Shown here: positions 24,056 to 29,432 of the stretch, piece after piece
How positions within the stretch are numbered: the first letter of the stretch is position 1
Layout of the letters: every line of letters begins with the position of its first letter
NCBI GenBank assembly: GCA_031295385.1
Contig: JAUMOL010000024.1
Span: 1-29,432, forward strand
Direction of reading: 5' to 3'
Source of the DNA: Collinsella sp.
GTDB lineage: Bacteria > Actinomycetota > Coriobacteriia > Coriobacteriales > Coriobacteriaceae
DNA: 29,432 bases
Notes under the pieces: model-generated
The model's database searches: none
What the model was told of the DNA's origin: nothing
What the model saw: the letters and a program-made list of their open reading frames with translations, nothing else
Program-made: the position numbers and the translations under genes

Positions 24056-25204
24056 CTAGTTGGAGCTGGGCAGCGTGGCCGGAGCCTCGGCACCGAGCTT
24101 TTTGCCAAAGGCCTCGAGCAGGCGGCTCGCCACGAGCGTCAGGATCAGGTAGACCACGAGCGCCACGCAGTAGACTTCCATCTGGCGATAGTACACGCCG
24201 GCGACGGTGGTGGTGGCGTACATGAGGTCGAACACGCCGATAACCGAGAGCACCGACGAGTCCTTGATGTTGATGATGAGCTCGTTGGTGAGCGCCGGGA
24301 TCGCGTTTTTAATGCCCTGGGGGAACACGACTTTGCGCATAGCTTGCCACTGCGACAGGCCCAGCGAGCGTGCTACCTCGGCCTGGCCGGGATCGATGGA
24401 CTCGATGCCGCCGCGCAGGACTTCCATCATGTAGGCGGTGGAGTTGAGCGAGATGGTGACGAGGCCGGCGGTGAAGGTGCTCCAGATCTGGTTGGCCTGA
24501 GCGGTCTCGAAGCCCATGCCGCGCAAAACGGTGAAGCCCGCGTAATAGATGAGCAGACCCTGGACCATCATGGGCGTGCCGCGCACGATGGTGGAGTAGA
24601 CGGTCGCAAAGCCGCGGCCGATACTCTTAAAGAAGCGCACCAGGTCGTTATCCACGCGGTCGAAGGTCTGAATACGCAGGAACACAAAGAGCAGTGCCAG
24701 GAAGAATGCGATGACGGTGCCGAAGGTGGCAAGCGCGATGGTGATCTGAATGCCGCGGATAAAGAAGTCGCCACTCTTGTAGGTCATGTAGACCAGGCTC
24801 GACAGAAAGTCGCTGGGATTGGAGTCCGAGACAATGCTCACCCGCACCAGATCGATAAACGACATAACGCAGCGGTCGATAAAGAAGATTGCCGCGATGG
24901 CAACCACGACGTAGCTGCCCATACGCGCGCCGCGGCGGAAGCGATCGGACGCGAACGGCGACTTCTCGCGATAGTCGCTCCAGTGCATAAGCTTGGTGAC
25001 CAGCGCCGCCGCCGACACGACGAGCCAGGCCCAAAGAATCGCCCAAAGGCAATCTTGAAACACGCCCGTGGGGGCCAAGAAGCTCAGCGGCGTGGGGTTG
25101 CGCTGGCTCGCGGCCAGGCCGAGTGCCGCGATAACGCTCGTGCCCAGGTAGACATAACGGTGGTCGGCCTTGATAAAGGAGGCCAGGCGATTAATGGTTT
25201 TCAT
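24056..25204 (-). CDS. Polar amino-acid ABC transporter, permease with long N-terminal extension
   Basis: Membrane subunit of the importer. The C-terminal 220 residues are a standard HisM/GlnP permease with the GIQITIALATFGTVIAF entry segment and the ATPase-contact motif EVARSLGLSQWQAMRKVVFPQGIKNAIP. In front are about 150 additional residues with three or so hydrophobic segments (about 18-32, 50-68 and 95-112), making the protein 382 residues where 220-250 is usual. AGGGAGG precedes the ATG. The gene starts nine nt after the binding-protein gene. A single permease gene implies a homodimer. The substrate amino acid cannot be assigned. Confidence 0.94.
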   Translation of the reverse strand: MKTINRLASFIKADHRYVYLGTSVIAALGLAASQRNPTPLSFLAPTGVFQDCLWAILWAWLVVSAAALVTKLMHWSDYREKSPFASDRFRRGARMGSYVVVAIAAIFFIDRCVMSFIDLVRVSIVSDSNPSDFLSSLVYMTYKSGDFFIRGIQITIALATFGTVIAFFLALLFVFLRIQTFDRVDNDLVRFFKSIGRGFATVYSTIVRGTPMMVQGLLIYYAGFTVLRGMGFETAQANQIWSTFTAGLVTISLNSTAYMMEVLRGGIESIDPGQAEVARSLGLSQWQAMRKVVFPQGIKNAIPALTNELIINIKDSSVLSVIGVFDLMYATTTVAGVYYRQMEVYCVALVVYLILTLVASRLLEAFGKKLGAEAPATLPSSN

Positions 25205-25213
25205 GCTGCCTCC

Positions 25214-26140
25214 CTATGCCGGCTGACGGTCGAGGCACGCGTCCCACATCTGGTCGCGCTCCTCCTGGCTAATGCCCTTGAGCGTCTTATCGATGAGCTT
25301 AAGCAGCTTGTCCGAGCCCTTGCGGCAACCGACATTTGCCGCGACCTCCTGCTTAAAGCCCTCGCCCTCGGCAAAATGGATGGGGACGATACCGGGATTT
25401 TGGGCCATATAGCCCTTCTCGTTTTCGGTGTTGTAGGTCACGGCGTCGCACGTGCCCTGCAGCAGGTTCGAGAACACCGTGGGAACCGAATCGACCGGGT
25501 TTTTGTGCACAACGCCCGGAATCTCGTCGATAACGGTATCGAGCATGGTGTCCTTTTGGCCGAGCACCGTGGCGCCACTGAAGTCGCTGAGCTTGGTGGC
25601 GTTTTGGTAGGGGGAACCCTCTTTTACGAACAGGCCAAAGTAGCCAATGAAGTACGGGTCGGAAAAGCCGACGGACTCCTCGCGCTCGGGCGTGGCGCTC
25701 ATGCCGGCAATGATGAGGTCGATCTGGCCGTTGTTGAGCGAATCGATGAGGCCCGAAAAGCTCTGCTTAACGGCAACGGGCTCGCCGCCGAGGGCCTTGC
25801 AGACAACCTTGGCGATCTGAACGTCGTAGCCGTCGGCATAGGCGCCCTGCACGTTATCGATGGGGATGGTGTACTCACTGGCTTCGGAAACCTGCCAGTT
25901 GTACGGGGCGTAGGCCGCCTCCATGCCAATGCGGATCTTGTCCTTGCCGATCACGGAATCGGACAGGTCGTCGCGACCGCCGCCCGTCGTGGGCTGAACC
26001 ACTTTGAGCGTGGACGGACGCTGACAGCCGGCGAGCGCGCCGGCGACGACGGAAGCGCTCGCAGCGAGAGCGCTACCCAAAAAGATGCGACGGCTGCATA
26101 CCGGCTGGCGCTGCGCATCGCACTGTTGGGGAGAATGCAT
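25214..26140 (-). CDS. Amino-acid ABC transporter substrate-binding lipoprotein
   Basis: Extracellular solute-binding protein family 3 (308 residues). The N-terminus has a twin-arginine-like SRRIFLG (16-22), a hydrophobic stretch and a lipobox LAGC (36-39), so export probably uses Tat and the mature protein is lipid-anchored at C39. The body has the family features: IRIGMEAAYAPYNW, GYDVQIAKVVCKALG, SFSGLIDSLNNGQIDLIIAGMSATPEREESVGFSDPY. First gene of the transporter operon. GGGAAGG six nt before the ATG supports the start. About 110 bases upstream up to a terminator hold the promoter, but no consensus elements stand out. Confidence 0.95.
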   Translation of the reverse strand: MHSPQQCDAQRQPVCSRRIFLGSALAASASVVAGALAGCQRPSTLKVVQPTTGGGRDDLSDSVIGKDKIRIGMEAAYAPYNWQVSEASEYTIPIDNVQGAYADGYDVQIAKVVCKALGGEPVAVKQSFSGLIDSLNNGQIDLIIAGMSATPEREESVGFSDPYFIGYFGLFVKEGSPYQNATKLSDFSGATVLGQKDTMLDTVIDEIPGVVHKNPVDSVPTVFSNLLQGTCDAVTYNTENEKGYMAQNPGIVPIHFAEGEGFKQEVAANVGCRKGSDKLLKLIDKTLKGISQEERDQMWDACLDRQPA

Positions 26141-26252
26141 AATCTGCCTTCCCTGTTGAATCGTATGCTAACGACGTAACAGGATACCGCTCAGCGCTAC
26201 CTCCAGCAGATGCATATATACAAGTTAACGAACTGGAAAATGGCTACCCACC

Positions 26253-26287
26253 AAAAAGCCTCCCTGCCGAATGTGGCAGGGAGGCTT
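26253..26287 (-). terminator. Intrinsic terminator downstream of the aldose epimerase gene
   Basis: A 13-bp perfect stem, AAGCCTCCCTGCC (26256-26268) with GGCAGGGAGGCTT (26275-26287), loop of six, runs into five Ts on the minus strand (complement of 26253-26257). It separates the epimerase gene from the transporter operon. Confidence 0.93.
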
Positions 26288-26295
26288 AGCGGACG

Positions 26296-26330
26296 GGAAT
26301 GTGACAAAGAGACTGTCCCTTTGTCACATC
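26296..26330. repeat. Palindromic repeat, copy B
   Basis: ATGTGACAAAGAGAC (26299-26313) faces GTCCCTTTGTCACAT (26315-26329), with one mismatch that becomes G-U in a minus-strand RNA. The arm ends at the base before the epimerase stop codon. Same family as 21711-21751 and 28272-28311. Confidence 0.72.
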
Positions 26331-27223
26331 TAGAGCAGGGTAACGCTAAAGGTGCGTTTGTCCGTCTCGCCCGGAGCCAAGGTGATGGTGTTGGCCTTGT
26401 GCTCAAAGACATCGTCCTCGGTGTCCGTGGTGGTGTGACCGGTCCAGGGCTCGAGCGCCACAAACGGAGCGTCGTTGGCGGCAGACCACACACCAATGTA
26501 CTTAAAGCCTTCAAAGTCGATCTTGACGCCGTGGCCCGACTTGCGGCCGCGCAGCGTGAGCGTGGAGCCCGGGGTATCGGTGAACATGATGGCGTCGTTA
26601 TCGAAGCTGCGGTGCGTGATGGGCAGCACGTCCGAGTTATCGGGAGCCTTGTAACTGCCCTCGAACGTCATAAGACCGTCGGGCGTGATGATGGGAGCCT
26701 CATTAGTCCAAGCCTCGGTAAACGCCAGCTCGTAATCCTCGAATGCCTCGTCCTCGGCACCGGGAGCCGGTACGTTAAACGCGGGGTGGCCGCCCACCGA
26801 GAACGGCAGGTCCACGTCGCCGGTATTGGTGACGGCAAAGGTCTGGGTAAGTGTGGCGTCACCAGTCAGGGCATAGGTCATGTTGAGCTTAAAGTGGAAC
26901 GGGAACGCCTTGAGCGACTCGGGCGTGTCGGTGATCTCGTACGTTACCGAGGAGCCGTCCTCCGAAACCTCGACCAGCTTGTGTTCGACGATGCGCGCGA
27001 GTCCGTGGCGCGGCATCTCGCAGGTGCCGGCCGCAGACGTCGCCGTGTTGTTGCGCAGCGAGCCCACAATGGGGAACAGGATGGGCGCATGCTTGCCCCA
27101 AAAGGCGGGGTCGCCCTGCCACAGATACTCGTTGCCGTTGAGGGCAAGGCTCGTGAGCTGGGCACCCATGGAATCGATGGCCGCGGTGAGGCCGCCGCAC
27201 TTGATGGTAGTGACAGTAGACAT
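26330..27223 (-). CDS. Aldose 1-epimerase family protein (LacX-like)
   Basis: Predicted to interconvert alpha and beta anomers of an aldose. The 297 residues form one beta-sandwich domain. Visible family features are the early WGKHAPILFPIVGSL and MPRHGLAR with a conserved His, VGGHPAFNVP with the catalytic-type His, and ALEPWTG with the conserved Glu near the C-terminus. This pattern fits the LacX subgroup rather than classical GalM. GGAGG precedes the ATG at 27223. There is no sugar operon around it. A 7-9-7 inverted repeat at 27244-27266 lies just upstream and may be an operator. The physiological sugar is unknown. Confidence 0.87.
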   Translation of the reverse strand: MSTVTTIKCGGLTAAIDSMGAQLTSLALNGNEYLWQGDPAFWGKHAPILFPIVGSLRNNTATSAAGTCEMPRHGLARIVEHKLVEVSEDGSSVTYEITDTPESLKAFPFHFKLNMTYALTGDATLTQTFAVTNTGDVDLPFSVGGHPAFNVPAPGAEDEAFEDYELAFTEAWTNEAPIITPDGLMTFEGSYKAPDNSDVLPITHRSFDNDAIMFTDTPGSTLTLRGRKSGHGVKIDFEGFKYIGVWSAANDAPFVALEPWTGHTTTDTEDDVFEHKANTITLAPGETDKRTFSVTLL

Positions 27224-27243
27224 GCTACTTCCTCCAAAAGTAA

Positions 27244-27266
27244 ACAATAGTGTCGAGGGCTATTGT
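27244..27266. promoter_or_regulatory. 7-9-7 inverted repeat upstream of the epimerase gene
   Basis: ACAATAG (27244-27250) and CTATTGT (27260-27266) are a perfect inverted repeat with a 9-nt spacer, 20 nt upstream of the ATG at 27223 and just before its ribosome-binding site. Size and position fit an operator or an mRNA leader hairpin. No regulator gene is adjacent except the MerR-type one further upstream. Confidence 0.45.
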
Positions 27267-27336
27267 CCCACTCTTGGCGGCGGGACGGGACGGCAGGCGA
27301 TTATTGAGTAGCCATAGCGGAATGAGCGGCGAGTGC

Positions 27337-28203
27337 CTACTGGGTATCCACGTAAAGGTCGAACCCGCCCTGCGGTGTGGTGTCGACCGTGTCGGGCGCC
27401 TGTGAGTTAAAGCTCACGGGGACCATGCGCTTTGAGGCACGGAAGCGCGTGCCGTCGGTGGCGACGGGCGGTTCATCGACGGTGAGCTCGTAGTCGCCGG
27501 GCTTAAGTTCGATGCCGTCACCAGCGGAATTGACGTATTGATACTCGTCAATCGTCTGCCCTTTGAGCGTGCGCCCCACGATGTAGATGAGCATTTGGCT
27601 GTCGCCGCGCGCGGTGTCCCACGTCGCGCCGCCCTTGACCTCGACCGACACATGTACCGAGCGCGTGCGGCCGAGCGATTGCTCGATAGACATCTCGACC
27701 TTGGCGGCGTCTTTTCGCTGTTGTTCAACATGGCTCCAGACGTTTCCAATTGCCGAGCATGCGATAACGCCGGCCATAAAGGCGATAAGGATGGGGCCGA
27801 GCGGCGAGCGGCGGCCAGCATCTTCCTCGCGAGCCAGGTCGGGGCGATGCGTGGGCGCAGGCGCCCGGGCGCCTTGCGCGGGCACGTCGAGAATGCTGAA
27901 GGATGCCGTGCTGTCGGGGTCGATAGTGTGACGCGGCTGCGGGGTCTTTGCCGGCGAGATGGACATGTCGGCTGGCTCACCCAGTGTGGCCGTGGCATCG
28001 GCCTTTGCCTCATCGGCCTCGGCTTGGGCCCAAGCCTGTTCAAAGGTTAGGGGTTCGGCGGAGTCGGAAGCGGCGTCCGTCTCGACGGCATCGTTGCCGG
28101 TCTCGTCCTCGTCGCTCGACACATCACGCGGCGCGGACTCGTCCCACTCCTCGTCCGGAGCCTCGCCCTCGCTATACCACCATTCAAAGTTATCGATATC
28201 CAT
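27337..28203 (-). CDS. Hypothetical one-TM protein with acidic cytoplasmic region
   Basis: Family not recognised. The 288-residue protein starts with about 125 residues that are acidic and low in complexity (EGEAPDEEWDESAPRD and similar; likely disordered). A short basic stretch (REEDAGRR) and one transmembrane helix (PLGPILIAFMAGVIACSAIGNVW, about 134-156) follow. The external C-terminal half looks beta-rich (HVSVEVKGGATWDT, GIELKPGDYELTVDEPP), perhaps an Ig- or transthyretin-like fold. Topology and composition resemble membrane sensors or anchors of Actinobacteria, but no function can be assigned. AGGGG eight nt before the ATG gives a moderate start. It lies between the MerR gene and the epimerase gene on the same strand. 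Confidence 0.75.
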   Translation of the reverse strand: MDIDNFEWWYSEGEAPDEEWDESAPRDVSSDEDETGNDAVETDAASDSAEPLTFEQAWAQAEADEAKADATATLGEPADMSISPAKTPQPRHTIDPDSTASFSILDVPAQGARAPAPTHRPDLAREEDAGRRSPLGPILIAFMAGVIACSAIGNVWSHVEQQRKDAAKVEMSIEQSLGRTRSVHVSVEVKGGATWDTARGDSQMLIYIVGRTLKGQTIDEYQYVNSAGDGIELKPGDYELTVDEPPVATDGTRFRASKRMVPVSFNSQAPDTVDTTPQGGFDLYVDTQ

Positions 28204-28271
28204 ACGGGGCGCCCCTTAGGCCTCGCAAATAAACACTTGCTAGCCTTATACCCCCAGAGGGCGCTGGAGCT

Positions 28272-28311
28272 CGCACGGAATGCGATAAAGGGACTGCTCC
28301 TTTGTCGCATC
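28272..28311. repeat. Palindromic repeat, copy C (diverged)
   Basis: CGCACGGAAT followed by GCGATAAAGGGAC-T-GCTCCTTTGTCGCATC: the same unit as 21711-21751, but the arms carry several mismatches. Unlike the other copies it is upstream of a gene (the hypothetical at 28203), about 60 nt after the MerR gene end. Confidence 0.6.
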
Positions 28312-28312
28312 G

Positions 28313-28381
28313 AAGTTGCGGTGGAATAGTTCCTGTTTGCACGCCCACTCGAGCTATTTAGGGACTATTTCACCGCAAGTT
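28313..28381. repeat. Long inverted repeat overlapping the stop of the MerR-type gene
   Basis: A 21-nt arm at 28313-28333 (core TTGCGGTGGAATAGT) pairs with 28361-28381 (core ACTATTTCACCGCAA) with three non-Watson-Crick positions, across a 27-nt loop. The right arm covers two bases of the stop codon (28380-28382). No U-tract follows. It may serve as a 3' stabilising hairpin or be a separate repeat family. Confidence 0.6.
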
Positions 28382-29246
28382 ATTTGAGGGCGACGGGGAT
28401 TTGGATACAGCAGAAGTCCTCTTGGTGAGACTCGTCGTAGCTCGTGGTGTCCAGGTAGCAAAAATCGAAAGCATTGCCGATGGGCTGGAGCGCGTGCCTG
28501 TCCATGCAGGCCACGATGGCGCGGATACCCTCGGGCTCGTACGGCATGCCCCAGCGACTCATGCACAGGTACGTGCCCTCGGGCAGCACCTCGACGCCAA
28601 TCTCCGCCAGCTCGGCAGGATCGCTCGGCAGTATTTCCTCGGCACCACGCGGCAACACGGCAAAGGAACCGGCACCGGCGATGGGGTCGTCGGAATGCAG
28701 CGCCTCGCGACGCAGCATGGCGCCCCAACCGCGCATGGGGCGTGTGCCCGTGAGCGCACGCATGCGCAGAATCGCCCGCATGAGCGTGGGGTGCAGCATC
28801 GAGCGGCCACGCTCGATATCGCTCGGGAACTCCTCAAAGACCACGTAGCGGCGCTCGAATTGCTTGAGCTCCGGTTTGCCCTCGCGCTCGCGCCAATAGA
28901 CCGCCTCGTCGTAAAAACTCAGCCGCTCCTGCACGCTCGCGCGCTCGGCTTTGAGCCCGGCAATCTGCTCGTCGAGCGCCTGCACCCGCGAGCGCAGGTG
29001 ATCGGTCATCTCTCCAATGTCGAACGTCGAGGTCAGGCGATCGATCTCATCGAGTTCCAGTCCCAAGTCGCGCAGCATGCAGATCAGACGCATGAGCGGG
29101 ATCTGCGTGGGCGAATAGAAACGGTAGCCTTTTTCGTTAACCACGGCGGGTTTAAACAGACCGATCTTGTCGTAGTAGATGAGCGTTTGGCGCGAAACAT
29201 TAAACAAGCTCGCCATCTCGCTAATCGCATACATACCCGTCTGCAT
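28380..29246 (-). CDS. MerR-family transcriptional regulator with effector domain
   Basis: Predicted DNA-binding activator of the BmrR type. The 288 residues comprise an N-terminal winged helix (MYAISEMASLFNVSRQTLIYYDKIGLF, KGYRFYSPTQIPLMRLI), a coiled coil with the family's long alpha-5 helix (about 80-115, IGEMTDHLRSRVQALDEQIAG) and a C-terminal ligand-binding domain of about 150 residues that could be GyrI-like (PEGTYLCMSRWGMPYEPEGI). The ATG at 29246 follows GGGAGG by four nt. An insertion sequence ends 47 nt upstream, so the natural promoter may be lost or replaced. MerR proteins usually regulate a nearby gene; the following hypothetical membrane protein is a candidate target. Confidence 0.88.
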   Translation of the reverse strand: MQTGMYAISEMASLFNVSRQTLIYYDKIGLFKPAVVNEKGYRFYSPTQIPLMRLICMLRDLGLELDEIDRLTSTFDIGEMTDHLRSRVQALDEQIAGLKAERASVQERLSFYDEAVYWREREGKPELKQFERRYVVFEEFPSDIERGRSMLHPTLMRAILRMRALTGTRPMRGWGAMLRREALHSDDPIAGAGSFAVLPRGAEEILPSDPAELAEIGVEVLPEGTYLCMSRWGMPYEPEGIRAIVACMDRHALQPIGNAFDFCYLDTTSYDESHQEDFCCIQIPVALK

Positions 29247-29293
29247 AGGTCCTCCCGACACACCCTTTGACACGAAAAGCCCGCCGCCCACAG

Positions 29294-29432
29294 TGAACTG
29301 CGTCCCAAATCTTGGACGCCCTAAATAGCGACTAGGCCGCGAGGGCCTGATTCCGGAACTCCTCCGGGGTCAGGCCCTTCAATCTTACCTGCCTCCGGCT
29401 CGTGTTCCAGTGGACTATGTATTCCTCCAGGT
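29294..29432 (-). mobile_element. IS3-family (IS150-type) insertion sequence, 3' end only
   Basis: The inverted repeat begins at 29294 with TGAACTGCGTCCCAAATCTTGGACG, which fits the IS150-type end pattern (TG-ACTG-CCCAAA-TTGGAC). Inside it is the C-terminal part of a DDE transposase reading out of the window. The rest of the element, including orfA and the other inverted repeat, lies beyond 29432. The flanking target duplication cannot be checked. Confidence 0.8.
29332..29432 (-). CDS. IS3-family transposase OrfB, C-terminal fragment (cut by window edge)
   Basis: Translation of the minus strand gives LEEYIVHWNTSRRQVRLKG followed by LTPEEFRNQALAA and a TAG stop at 29332-29334. This is the usual end of the rve/DDE integrase domain of IS3-family OrfB (consensus roughly Y-I-x-W-Y-N-x-x-R, LKGLTPxEYRxQAL). 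Only about 33 residues lie in the window, so whether the gene is intact is unknown. It reads toward the MerR-type gene. Confidence 0.85.
   Translation of the reverse strand, partial: LEEYIVHWNTSRRQVRLKGLTPEEFRNQALAA

Noticed and set aside
23654..26179. Open frame of 841 codons on the plus strand
   Set aside because: It is antisense to the ABC transporter genes, which have clear motifs; the plus-strand product is repetitive and Asp/Gly/His-rich, as shadows usually are.

Overview
The window looks like chromosomal DNA of a GC-rich gut actinobacterium of the class Coriobacteriia, most likely Collinsella or a close relative. This is inferred from protein style, codon use, the atpIBEFHAGDC order and the type of short palindromic repeats; no database search was possible. 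Almost every gene is on the minus strand, the one clear exception being pepT (3271-4518).

Layout from left to right. 1-264: non-coding DNA with several hairpins, no gene assigned. 265-3150: a phosphohexomutase, a homocysteine S-methyltransferase and a DtxR/MntR-type metal-dependent regulator. The regulator is divergent from pepT and shares with it an 18-bp palindromic operator. 4584-4913: repeats, including a 168-nt structured element. 4914-14417: a long minus-strand block, read as atpI-B-E-F-H-A-G-D-C (complete F1Fo ATP synthase), then murA and an LCP cell-wall ligase. 14699-17768: sua5/yrdC, glpK and upp. 17903-18546: a hicAB toxin-antitoxin pair under a perfect palindromic operator. 18615-21522: prfA and prmC, separated by about 590 bases that hold the second copy of the structured element. 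21751-26140: a polar amino-acid ABC transporter with an M20 peptidase. 26330-29246: a LacX-like aldose epimerase, an unknown one-TM protein and a MerR-family regulator. 29294-29432: the end of an IS3-family (IS150-type) insertion sequence running out of the window.

The order prfA-prmC-sua5-upp-atp operon-murA is the same order that I recall from Bacillus and other Firmicutes, so the middle of the window is an old conserved cluster. Within it are newer pieces: hicAB between prmC and sua5, glpK between sua5 and upp, and repeats at gene ends.

The most interesting observation is a pair of about 168-nt elements (4745-4912 and 20286-20454) that start right at the stop codons of the LCP gene and prfA. 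They share sequence blocks and a long hairpin architecture in which paired positions have changed together between the copies, as in a structured RNA or a folded mobile element. Other palindromes abut or overlap the stop codons of prmC, the M20 peptidase, the epimerase and the MerR gene. Further items worth attention are a PrmC with a roughly 120-residue acidic insert, a metal regulator with a mixed Mn/Fe-type site, a 64-residue ATP synthase c subunit, a b subunit with a signal-peptide-like leader, and a UAG-terminated mini-ORF in the prfA leader.
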